DNA of 64,000 bases from Siphonodentalium dalli (lineage: Eukaryota > Mollusca > Scaphopoda > Gadilida > Siphonodentaliidae), in NCBI GenBank assembly GCA_032622095.1, contig CP136063.1, forward strand, positions 183,931,956-183,995,955, written 5' to 3'. The position numbers and the translations under genes are program-made. The notes below the pieces were generated by a model. That model was not told where the DNA came from. It made no database searches and was given only the letters and a program-made list of their open reading frames with translations. This document shows positions 1 to 10,800 of the stretch, piece by piece; positions within the stretch are counted from its first letter, which is position 1; the number at the start of each line of letters is the position of its first letter.

Positions 1-673
1 CCATTTTGAAGGTCAAGGTCAGGTGATCGTTACCCCCTCTGCTTTTCGGCGAATTGCGCGATTTGACCTTGAATTGTCCATTTTGAAGGTCAAGGTCAGG
101 TGGGGTCACGATTTGACCCGTCCAAAACACTGCCCGGGCAAAAGTACCCGACAAAAGTACCCGTCGAAATCCATCCGGTTTTACCCGATTTGACCTTGAA
201 TTGATCATTTTGAAGGTCAAGGTCAGGTCGGGGTCACGACTCGACCTGTTCAAAACACTCAGTGGATAAAGTATCCATACGTATCATTTCGTCGAAATCC
301 CATAAAAATTCGCGATTCGACCTTGAATTGACCCGATTTCAAGGTCAAGATCACGTCGCACGGGCAAATGAATAGGCTTAGGACACTCCCCGTACGAAAG
401 TATCCCTAGACACTAATTTTCATCGAAATCCCGTGATACTCGGGCGTTTGACCTTGAAATGACCAGATTTCAAGGTCAAGGTCACGTCGCACGGGCAAAT
501 TAATAGGCCCATGCCACTCCCCGGCCGAAAGTACCCCCACATACCAAGTTTCATCGAAATCGGCTCGGCCGTTTTCGAGTCCATCGCGAACAGACACACC
601 CCCCGCCCACCCCCCCCCCCCCCCCCCCCACAAACACACACAGAGAGACAGATTTCCCAAAATATATAATAGA
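1..673 (-). mobile_element. Non-autonomous Helitron, 3' end outside window
   Basis: Read on the minus strand it begins TCTATTATATATTTTGGGA at 673, preceded by A. A GT-rich stretch interrupted by a 20-plus C/G homopolymer (about 608-630) follows, then GACTCGAAAACGGCCGAGCC. About five diverged blocks of 110-150 bp follow, each with inverted TGACCTTGA / AAGGTCAAGGTCA motifs. It lacks any Rep/helicase ORF. The 3' hairpin lies before position 1. The head matches the complete copy at 25252-26231. Confidence 0.7.
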
Positions 674-2532
674 TATATAAGGTTTAACATTGCGAATCAA
701 ATGTGACACATTTTCCGCTTGCACATTATACAATAAAATGTGTTTTTCATTTATTTGGGCGTTCACCATGTCCATGTATACAGAGCCATGGCGATGGGGG
801 TGTCTCATCCCAACTTTAATCAAAATATTCAAAAGCTGGAAATTTCATACCTGAGTACCTGACACGACATTAGTTGGAAATTTGACATCAACAATATTTT
901 GAAATTGTTGTCGTAGTTTGATCTTCCAACAATATTATAGTGGGGATTTTTTTAGACCCAACATTTGCTTATTTTTGGCCAAATTATTGACTGCAATGGC
1001 CATCAGTTGGAAATGATCCAACCTATGTCCAGTTTGGAAAATGTCCAACAATTGGAAATCTTAAGGCAAAGCTGGATGCTAGGATTTTGCAATTTTCAGG
1101 GTTCAGATTTCAAAATTTTCTCCCACGGGGCGATAACCATGGTCGGTCCGATAATATTATGTCTGGTCCCGCCCCCGTGGTCAGTCAACATGTATCTAAT
1201 TTAACTGAATCAAATCGGGGTTCAAGTACTTGACGTCAGACCACTACACATGTTGGGATTGGGCAATTTCCAGGTTTAGTCACAGGTTCAGATCTAAAGG
1301 AAATCGCTCAATACGGGACCGCCTAGAGGATTACTGTGAGTGGAAAGTTAGATTAAAGCCCAAGGGGTGTGTAAATGGATTTACGCGAACTTGTGAGTTT
1401 GGTGAGATTAAAAATTTAGTGCAATTGGAAATTCCAATGATGAACAGTCAAACGCCTCCACATAAGGCCCTCTAGACCCGTCCCTGTATATATATATATG
1501 TCCACGACGCACTCATATTTAGATTAATGAACTAATTGTCCATTACGTTTGAATTCATTGAAACGTGTCATCCGATTTCTTCCACATATATGAACATACA
1601 TGTACATTAACACGCACATTTAATTCCATCGAATGCGCAACAAATGTATCATGCACATGTAGAGTACGTGTACCATCATCAGTTAGTATTTATAATAATA
1701 GCTTATAATCAAGGTGCGTGATCACCGATGGACAGCTGATTAGAGACAATCAACTGACACACTGACCCATATACACAGGCGAAAGGCGGACTGGTCTATC
1801 GGTGCTAACACAACGATATTGCTCGAGTTAATTGTTGAAAGTCAATCATCCGTGACGGCATGACACCAGATAAAGATCTAACTTAAAAGCAGAGCGAATT
1901 AGAATCTATACGACAACAAGTTGCTGGTATTGAATAATTTAATCCAGAGAATGAAAACCGAATAGCTGCATATCCGGATAGCTGTAAGTCTTACCCGGTG
2001 AAGTATAAACACTCTATTGTTAGCTAACCGGCTAAAGCGGATAGGATCTTAGCCGGCTAATGCATAAACACCCCCTAAGTTTTATCGAGATCCGATAACA
2101 TATGGATGAGATATATAAAAAATATCAACATTTCCAGATGAACAAAGAGAAGTAACTATATAACCGAGAATGCGATTAACGTAATTGATACATCTATTAA
2201 CGCCCTCCTGATGATCAACATTCCCACAAAATTGAATCATAATGGCTATCATAACTGCTCGGAGGGAAAATCAATATTTCCATATTTACAAAGAGGAATA
2301 ACTCTAAAACGGAAAATACGAGCAACATCAGGTGACACTGGTCTTCTCTGAAATTCCTCGTGATTGTAGATGGCCAACATCCTACTTTATGCTATCGAGA
2401 GATCAGAAAACATACGAGGAAACACTGTTGTAGTTCATTATCACACAATCATGCACGTCGAAATATTGTATAAATTAAAAATCACAACAAACTAAATTAA
2501 ATTTTGCACAATCTGACGCAATTCATGAAATG
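674..2532. other. AT-rich flank without recognised gene
   Basis: No ORF longer than about 80 codons and no protein family was recognised. Weak recurring phrases (TTGGAAAT, 840-1110) and a repeat-like stretch containing 'GAATAACTCTAAAACGG' (about 2290-2310) suggest old repeats. Confidence 0.4.
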
Positions 2533-2993
2533 TGTGACCCGCCATATCAAATCCAGTCGGAAGTCGGGATTTTTTTTTACCCTGTGCCAATGCATTCTCT
2601 TATATATGCGAGTCGACCATAGGTCGTCTCGCATATATAAGAGAATGCATTGGCTTAACAATTTTTTATCATGTTTTTTAAATAAATGTTTCTTACAATT
2701 TTTAGGACATAAAATAAAAAAACATCCATTACCCTGCAGGGAGCCCCACACATATATAGAAGCACATAGAAGAGTTTCGTCTGCTCATGTTTGTCTGGGG
2801 CTCTGTATGGGTGACATTATAAAATTGTTAAAGAATACAAGAACAAATTATTAAAATTGCAAAAAATTGTTAGGCCAATGCATTCTCTTATATATGCGAG
2901 GCGACCTATGGTCGACTCGCATATATAAGAGAATGCATTGGCACAGGGTAAAAAAATCCCGACTTCCGACTGGATTTGATATGGCGGGTCACA
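2533..2993. mobile_element. MITE with long TIRs and nested palindromes
   Basis: The ends are TGTGACCCGCCATATCAAAT and its reverse complement. The inverted arms extend about 130 bp, including CAGTCGGAAGTCGGGATT and ACCCTGTGCCAATGCATTC. Each arm holds a second near-perfect palindrome: GCCAATGCATTCTCTTATAT, a short GTCGACC centre, and its reverse complement (2586-2654 and 2873-2941). The unfilled counterpart lies at about 4160-4180 in the duplicated block. It has no transposase ORF. Confidence 0.75.
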
Positions 2994-3088
2994 TATGATA
3001 TGAACAAAATGTTTAATAGAGAGTTCGTTTTGCTAATTCTCAACAAAGTTGATTAATCGAGACAGCTAGGTTGATTATTAATTTGACT

Positions 3089-3202
3089 TATCAAGATAGT
3101 GAGCTGAATTATCAAGATAGTGAGCCGAATTATCAAGATAGTGAGCCGAATTATCAAGATAGTGAGCTGAATTATCAAGATAGTGAGCTGAATTATCAAG
3201 AT
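3089..3202 (+). repeat. 21-bp tandem repeat
   Basis: Five consecutive 21-bp units begin TATCAAGATAGTGAG, followed by a partial sixth. They differ only by GAGCTG/GAGCCG. The homologous stretch at 4278-4300 has a single unit, so the array expanded after the block duplicated. Confidence 0.9.
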
Positions 3203-3504
3203 ATATATTGTTTAGCATTGATAATAGCTTGATTAATTTGACTTATATGATAGTGAGCTGACTAATCACGATAACTAAGTTGATTATCAATATAGATACG
3301 TTGTTTAGTAATGATAATAGCTTGATTAATCAAAACAACTAAGAAAATTAAGGGCAATATCAACTAAAGTATGTATATCAGTTATATGCTGCCATAACAA
3401 TCAATCACTTCATGTTACATGATGCACATAAGGTTTCACTTTCTTCCGTTTCGTCACGTATACACCTGTTGGGCGCTTGGCTAATTAACAACCTGCTAAT
3501 AGCT

Positions 3505-3837
3505 TGCCCGTGATTTCAACAAACATGTTAAAATTAGCCAGATTTGCATCGGAAATAGTTACCAAAGCAGCCATTTAAATTGGTTTAAATCGAATCTACA
3601 TGCATGCCCTCCGTACGTATATAAACATGGTCCCAGTGCAGCTTTCCCAGCTAAGTGTGTATTTAGTTATAATTCTGTATGTTATTATCTCGAATTTGTT
3701 ATCTTTCTTGTGTGAGTTTTCCTACTTTATTTATCTCTATTATTTTTAAACTTTTGTTGATATTATGTATGGTAATATATAAATGTCTACCTCCAGTTCC
3801 ACACATTGGTGGACGGAAATAATAAAGAATTGAATTG
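3505..3837 (+). mobile_element. 5'-truncated LINE 3' end
   Basis: The segment splits the duplicated exon and ends with an AATAAAG signal followed by (GAATT)n-type short repeats (GAATTGAATTGAATTGAG, 3827-3844). That layout is typical of LINE 3' ends with microsatellite tails. It has no coding sequence. Confidence 0.5.
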
Positions 3838-3940
3838 AATTGAGTTTCGAGTCTCATCGATGCGTAGTTATGTTGACAATATTGGTCGTTGAAATAATTT
3901 GACATGTTGCTATAGAAACGGTTCCTATAACAGTCATGCC
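3838..3940 (-). pseudogene. Decayed copy of alpha-arrestin last exon
   Basis: The minus strand reads VIGTVSIATCQIISTTNIV, matching VVIGTVPIATTTSFSTTN of gene B. A second frame gives QHNYASM, like the gene A tail QQNYAPM. The acceptor and the LEMNPSGC start are missing. The exon is interrupted at 3838 by a LINE tail, and its 3' remainder is at about 3465-3503. It is not functional as read. Confidence 0.75.
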
Positions 3941-4444
3941 TCATCAAAACTCAAGATACATTGTAGCTGCATATACAATATAATGATGGAAAATAACAGT
4001 GGACGTTTTCGCCCAAAACTTCATATATAACATGTATAAACAACATGCATGCCTGTGGACACAATGATGTTGTCCATTATAACAAAATAGATTAATCAAG
4101 CATAGCGACGTATTATATTATTTATCATTTAAAAAATAAAGCAAATTCGGCACAATTTGCTGCAATTCACAAAACGTGATATGACCAAAATGTTTAATAA
4201 AGAGTTCACAGAACTAATGCTCAACCAAGTTGATTAATTGAGACAGTTAGGTTGATTATTAAGTTGACTTATCAAGATAGTAAGTTGAAATATCAAGTTA
4301 CATAAGTTGATTAGTAATGATAATATGCTTAGTAATCAAGATAACTAAGTTGACTAATGGAAATATCAACTAGCGTATCTGCTCAATGCTGCAATAACAA
4401 ATTGTCAACACTCATCAGTTAGTTCGTGTTACATACTGAATATA

Positions 4445-4644
4445 CAGTAATGCCCTAAGTAATCGACTCCTTAACCACAGCAGAATTATGGGTAACTTTT
4501 CAGGATTTAGTCGGAAATATGGCTTGTTGCCATTCATGGGAGAGCTTTTCGATGAATGGCAACAAGCCATATTTCCGACTAAATTCTGAAAAGTTACCCA
4601 TAATTATGCTGTGCTTAAGGAGTCGATTACTTAGGGCATTACTG
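4445..4644. mobile_element. Hairpin MITE, Tc1/mariner-like (copy 1)
   Basis: This 200-bp near-perfect hairpin has arms of about 95 bp. It starts CAGTAATGCCCTAAGTAATC and ends with the inverse, flanked by TA on both sides (4443-4444 and 4645-4646). The CAGT terminus and TA target duplication fit Tc1/mariner MITEs. It lies 36 bp beyond the TAA at 4680, within the expected 3' UTR of gene A. The homologous site in the duplicated block (about 3425-3440) is empty. Confidence 0.88.
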
Positions 4645-4679
4645 TATATAACAGTTCACTTTCTTCCGTTTCTTCATGT

Positions 4680-4869
4680 TTACAGCTGTCCAGCGCTTGG
4701 AAAATTGGCAACCTGTTCATATGATGGCGGAGGATTGAGTCCCATCGGTGCGTAGTTCTGTTGGAATGTTCGTTGAAAATGAACTTGAAGTTGCTATAGG
4801 AACGGTTCCTATAACGACGGGTACATCGACCCTTTCCCTAAAGTGACACCCAGATGGATTCATTTCAAG
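4680..4869 (-). CDS. Gene A exon 6 with out-of-frame PPxY tail
   Basis: The acceptor is TTTTTTCAG. The in-frame reading is LEMNPSGCHFRERVDVPVV, then IGTVPIATSSSFST, and it then runs into a stop at 4717-4719. From about 4770 downward another frame encodes QQNYAPMGLNPPPSYEQV and ends at TAA 4680-4682. Compared with gene B, a non-multiple-of-three length change lies between FST and QQN (about 4765-4775). This could be a true frameshift, an allele or a sequencing indel. Confidence 0.8.
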
Positions 4870-7800
4870 CTGAAAAAAGTCCATAAATACAAGTTAACAG
4901 CGGTATGGCTGAACTGCGTGCAAGTTAAGAAAACGAGGAAGGTATATATTATGATATTCGATTCATCTGTCTCGCATATATCCTGCTAAAGTAACAACGT
5001 TGTCTCATATTATTATCGAAAGTTTACATGAAATACATAAAAGTTTTCATTCGATGTGATATACATACATTCAATTATGATATATGATGATAGAAAAAAC
5101 CCCAAGGAAAGAAAAACAATGTCAAAATAAAATAGCCACTTGTGTACCGGTATATCTTATTCAACTACATTAAGATACACTCATATTTCGACCGTTATAA
5201 AGGTAGACGTATATGAATTGACTTTAATGTAGTGATTCATATTATGCCATTTTAGATTTACATGCATTTGGCATGGCTGATCTCAAGTTAGTAAGTCAGT
5301 AAGTTATCGTGATAACTCTAAAAGTACATTTCAGATATGGATGTGGTGATGGTGATCTCGCAAGAGGTTGGCTAATGTGACCGGATAGATAAAGATAAGA
5401 TAAGATATCCAATAGTTCTCCAAATACTATTATGGAGACAAGTTTAGTCGGAAATATTTCCAAGTTGATCTATTCCGACTTTCGTTTTACAAACAGGCTT
5501 CTAATAAATAAATTAAGTTAAAATTTAGTTGCATCGTTATAAAAAATAATTAGTATATTCAATGACTTATTATATAATTTGAAAAAAAAATTCAATTGTT
5601 TTAATTATATAAAACATGTGTTGTAAAAAGTGTGAACGGTTCATTTAAATTATCTTTAAAGTTACTCTATGTTCCTTCGCTGTTGGTACATGTGAATAAT
5701 CATATAAGTTTGTAAAACCATCACAAGCAAGGACATGGAAAAATGGATCGACCTTGTTCTAATTTTGATTACTCCGTATTCGCCAACAATGAGTCATATT
5801 GGAGTCATTGCTATGTAAACATTTAATTAGTGTTACAGCGACTGCGATGTTTTATCAACAAACAGTTTATCAAATATTTCAATCAACCCATGATAGTATT
5901 CATTAATATTTCAACGCATTGGTTACAATGAACTACGGTGTAAATAAGTAGAATTACGTCCCTTTGGTTCACATGATATCTCGAATACGAGTTAAAACAA
6001 TTCTGGCACGCGATTGGCGTATCCTGTTCCAAATAAATTTATAATCCAAGAAGTATAATACACATGACATGTGAAAATATGGGTGCTTCCCAAAGTCTGA
6101 AATGCGTTCTTGTCCAAACAATGGTAGGAGAATGTGGCTGGGTATTTGTTTCTGTCAACCTTTCATAATTTGTACAAAAAAGTGGGGTAGTGTGGAAAAC
6201 AGTTGTTAAAAAGTTGAAAAAGGCGTGGCTCGAAACTGAGTCGAAAGGTATTCATCTTAAGCAAAAGATGTCGGAATGGTTGGTCTTCACGACCGTATGA
6301 CTCATTGACTTCGGAACTCGCAAATTTAGCGTGGGTGCTGCAAAACGTTATGGAAAACATTTAGTTCATTCTTAAAGTACAATAAAAATCGAATTTTTCG
6401 CATTTCGAACTATGAATGGGATAATGGGGTAATCGTATTCAGTATTGGTATTGTATTTGTAATGATTAACAATATTGAAGTAATTGTAGTGTATTTGTAA
6501 TCACAATTGGAAAGTATTTTAATTACTTTTTGATTACTTTGGATTATCTCTTACCAAACTATTCTAGATTATTTATTTAGAAAGTTAAGATGAAACCTTA
6601 TGGGTATAGGTTGCATTGTTGATGACAAAGAAAAACATGAAGAAATGGAGCAAAAGTTACAGAGCTGCACACACTTCTGAGTGTGACTTGATGTGGTATT
6701 AGAAACAACAGGTATTCATCTGACGGATTCGCTTGGAACTTGTTCCATTGTAATGTTGGTGTTTTGTTTTTTTTTGGAATTTTATATTGATTTTTCAAAT
6801 GTAGGTCATGTGATGTAATTGCAGAAATAAATTCTAAAAAATATATTTATTGCAAAATTTTATAATTTACTAGTACCTAGCGCACCTGCCAGTTAAATAC
6901 TATGTCTGTTCAATGATATGCCTGTTTTGGTTTCCGGTCAATTGCTTCATACATAACTTTTGCTCCGGAGATTTGCATGGAAATCCCCATTAAAAATTGT
7001 TCACTTGACCTCCCTCTTAAGAACATAATCTCAGAGTCATCTCCCACATTGAGGATCTGAGAAACGATCGCGAACTTATTACTACATGAAGCATTTGTGA
7101 GTTTTGTTGAAAATCCATAATCGTAATCGGATAGGGGAAAACGACAACGAATAGAAAGAACACAAATTCTAGTGACGTAGAATTCTATTCGTGATAATTA
7201 TCTGTTGTTCACTGTGCAAAAGGTGCCTAATAATACTCACCCGAACCAGATAACTTATATTTATGAGATTACAGTGACGTAGTTCCGAAGTCATTGTAGG
7301 CGGAACGGTTATCCGCTCTTGATAATAAGTCCCTTCTTTGCCTGGTTTGAGCTCTTCTTTTGTTATAACCACAATGTCTTCATCTCTGTTGGTGGAGTCG
7401 CTGCCGTTCGAAAAGAATTTTTGGATCTGAAAAAAAGGGTACTAATCCACTTCACAACCAGCTTGTTATGTGATTTTGCATGAAATGCTGAAATGATCCT
7501 AGGTATAAATACGAATTATCCCGGGGCAGATCCTCTCGATAACATACGTAGAATCTTCACATGGAATGGCTATCGAGGTAGGATCCACAGATAAAGCTTA
7601 ATAGAGCATTTTCAGTGTATCAGTAGGAAGAGCGATAACTCTAAATAGAACGTACTTCAATAAATAAATGATTAACATTGACTAAATAACCGAGATATTT
7701 TTTAAAAAGTTTAAAAAATTTTTTTTATAATTATTCAATAAATAATGGAGATATTTGAAGAAAATATTTGAAAAAAAAAACGTGTTTTAAAATACGGTGA

Positions 7801-10800
7801 ATACTGGAAGTTTCAGGTGGATTTTGACAACGAATTTGTTTGTATATACAGAATGCATATCTAGTAAATCATATGACAAATCTCAACTTAAATAATAAAG
7901 ATGCTCTCGTCTGCCAGTGTATTTTATAATTATTTAAAGAAGAATATGTGCACCTAAATATAAATACAACACCAAATAGCAGAACGGGTCAGGTTACAAC
8001 GTTTTCAACTTTTCATTGAACAAAATTAGAAACAGTGTATCGCGCGAAATTAGACAGCAACTTTGTCTAAATTTCTAGTTCCTGGAATTAAAATTTCATT
8101 TATTGAATGGTTTTCGTCACAATGTTGATATAGCTGCTTAGTGAATGAAAGTTGCTATCAAAAAATCTGAAAACGTAGTAACCTGACCCCTCCAGCAACA
8201 ATATATAGTATGTTTGCGGAGTGTTTACACCGATAAAAGTTCAATCTCGCCATATGACTCAAATACGTGATACGTAAATGATCAAAATTATAGGGCACTT
8301 TTTTATACAAGACGAAAAGAAATGAAGAGCTGTTGAGTATGATTTGGTCCATTTGTTGCGCTATTGCGTCCTGGGGTTATTGTACGTCGGTATTGAGTAA
8401 CATGTACCCCAAACTTCACATCACTTAACGAGTCTATGTACCGTATCGGTTGGTTGTGTTATTCAGATAATGGTTCCTCGTGGGGACAGAACACGGTTGT
8501 GTTACAATAGCGAATTGCGTGGATGAGTGGAGGCACTTTCTGTCTCTGCGGCAGATGGACAGAGGCGATAGAGAAAAGACAACAACACAAGAAGGCTTAT
8601 AACGTTGATCAAGGTCATTGTCGGAAGCGTTTGGGTGTGTTTGACGGTAAGTAAGTAAGTAAGTAAGTAATGCTTTATTCCCAGCCAATTGGTAATTTGG
8701 TACATGAGAAAACATATAATACACTATGTACAAATGAGAACGCTCCGGTCCAAATATTTGAAAATACACATGCAAACAGTAAATACTGAAAAACAATCAT
8801 CACACCCAATATATAACAACAATTATGCATACATACACACATTCAATTATATATATGCGTGAAACTATCTGTACTTCCTTAAATAATTACAACATAAAAA
8901 AGGACTGTTAAGTGTATAGCACAGCTTTCGCTTGTAAGAATATGAGACTATCAAATGCATTTTAATAGAAATTTGAAAGCAAATTATTCAACATTTACAA
9001 AAATGCAATTAGGTTTCGTTCTATTAAATTTTGTTGTATATATCAATATCTGCGTGAGTTATGTGGGAGAAAAAAACAAAAAACAAAACAAAACAAACAG
9101 TTGGAACCGTTATCGAATTTTGTTCAATCCAATTTTGATGAAAGTCGACAGTTTGCGGAGCTTTATCATGTCGTCAGAGTTCAATAAATTGTAGAAAGTG
9201 TCTCTCGATGGGCTAGTCAATTGCCATTTGTCGAAGTATTTAGCTCTAAGCTCATTTAATTCTGGACAGACCATTACAAAATGAAATTCATCGCACATGG
9301 TGACACCGCATAGTTTACATGAGCTATCTGGTGACTTCCCTATGATTTGGTCTTAGATCTAGACCATTTCATAGTTTCCACACCCAACCTGTGATTCGTT
9401 GTACGCATTCGCTGTATAGGAATAATAACATTGAAGGGAAGTTCAATATAATAACGATTAAGTGATGGGGATTCCTTCAACATACGATAGAATTCTCCAC
9501 GTGAGGATTTCGATATGTCATTATTCCATTGACATAAAAATTGGTTCAGTAGTTTACCATGTATAGCTTGAAGCATACCATTTGTAATTGGTGACTGTTT
9601 TCCAGCTAACATCGCAATCTGCGCGGACAAAAATATCATTCATGGTATTTATATATCGTATATTTTTGCCTCCATCTTTAATAGCTAATATTAGCTTGTA
9701 GAGAGTAAGTGGCAAGCATGTCTCTTTCTTCAGTAAACGACCCCATGCAGTATGCGATCATTCTCTTTTCAATTTCGATACGCAAGGGCCATCTTCCCAG
9801 TTCACCATATACGATATAATTTGGTGTGCTCATCTTCATGTTTGTCAAAAGCTTACAAAATTACAAAAAGTCCGTACATAGCTTTTGTCGATTTTATTTT
9901 TTACGACTTGATTGCTTGGCAAAATCGGCCATTATAAAATAACACAATGCCCAAATAAGGGAAGCGCTCAACTATTTCCAGTTTATCATTAGATAGTGTG
10001 AATGTTGGAGAGGATCTAATTTTTTTGTTACTGAAAATCATTATCTTGGTTTTTTGAGTGTTTACCTTGAGCTCACATGACACATATCGTGAACACGCCT
10101 CCATTGAATACAAGGCCAAATTATCTGGAATATTCAGCACTTGACAACCATATATATTTTGGCAGCACGATAGATCCCAACAGAGTTGCCAATGTTAGTG
10201 GGGCGCAAACCTCTTCGAGCGATACTAAAGTGCGATCTTTCCAACTTTTCTGAAGGAATTGACCTCCTAGTTGTATCCGCTTCAAACGTGTACTGTAATT
10301 CATAAATGAGTACAGTCGTTAGTTTCTTGGGGCGGTTGATCGTCAAAAAGCCAGTCATTGAGATTTGTGAGAAGTATTGTCTCGTTGAAGACAAAGATCG
10401 TGTTTTTCGTCGTTAAAAATAAGTGTTACATGATCGTACCCTTATACCGTTCAATAAATCCATTCTATAAATTGTGATATGCAATGTTCGTTGCATAACA
10501 GGAAATAGTGTCAGGTGATCTTAAAAGATTGACTTCCGGTTGTTTGTCTGTTTACATTCAAAATACCATGACTTCCAATATTTTAAAACTCTAATGAATG
10601 AAAAGGCTGAAAAGTTGTTTTCATTAAATATATGCCATTAACTACACCAAAGAGTCTCTATTTGTCTGGGACTGTTTATTTACGCGGGCAAACAACGCAT
10701 AGTTACGTGAACGTCATCGCAGGTCTTATAGAAGCCGATGTTAGTTTCACGTCCCATTTGTTGACATAAGTATGTGTTATCGAGGTTCTGGATAATGTAA

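Larger units (their letters stand above)
2490..3945 (-). repeat. Duplicated block: last exon of gene A plus 3' flank (decayed copy)
   Basis: Sequence in 2490-3500 and 3838-3940 aligns by eye to 4130-4440 and 4650-4840. Shared phrases include TTTAATA.AGAGTTC, GTTGATTAAT, the run CACTTTCTTCCGTTTC, and the exon core around GTTATAGGAACCGTT. Large length differences come from the MITE and 21-bp array (this block), the LINE 3' end (this block) and the hairpin MITE (other block). Confidence 0.7.

Noticed and set aside
2504-2854. Overlapping open frames on both strands
   Set aside because: Created by the nested palindromes of the MITE at 2533-2993.
3089-3202. CRISPR-like tandem array
   Set aside because: The 21-bp units are directly adjacent with no spacers, and the context is a eukaryotic intergenic region.
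10121-10394. Possible extension of the 8.6-10.1 kb LINE RT domain
   Set aside because: The minus-strand frames here do not show the QGD..SP, YADD or FEKAFD motifs expected next to the recognised part.
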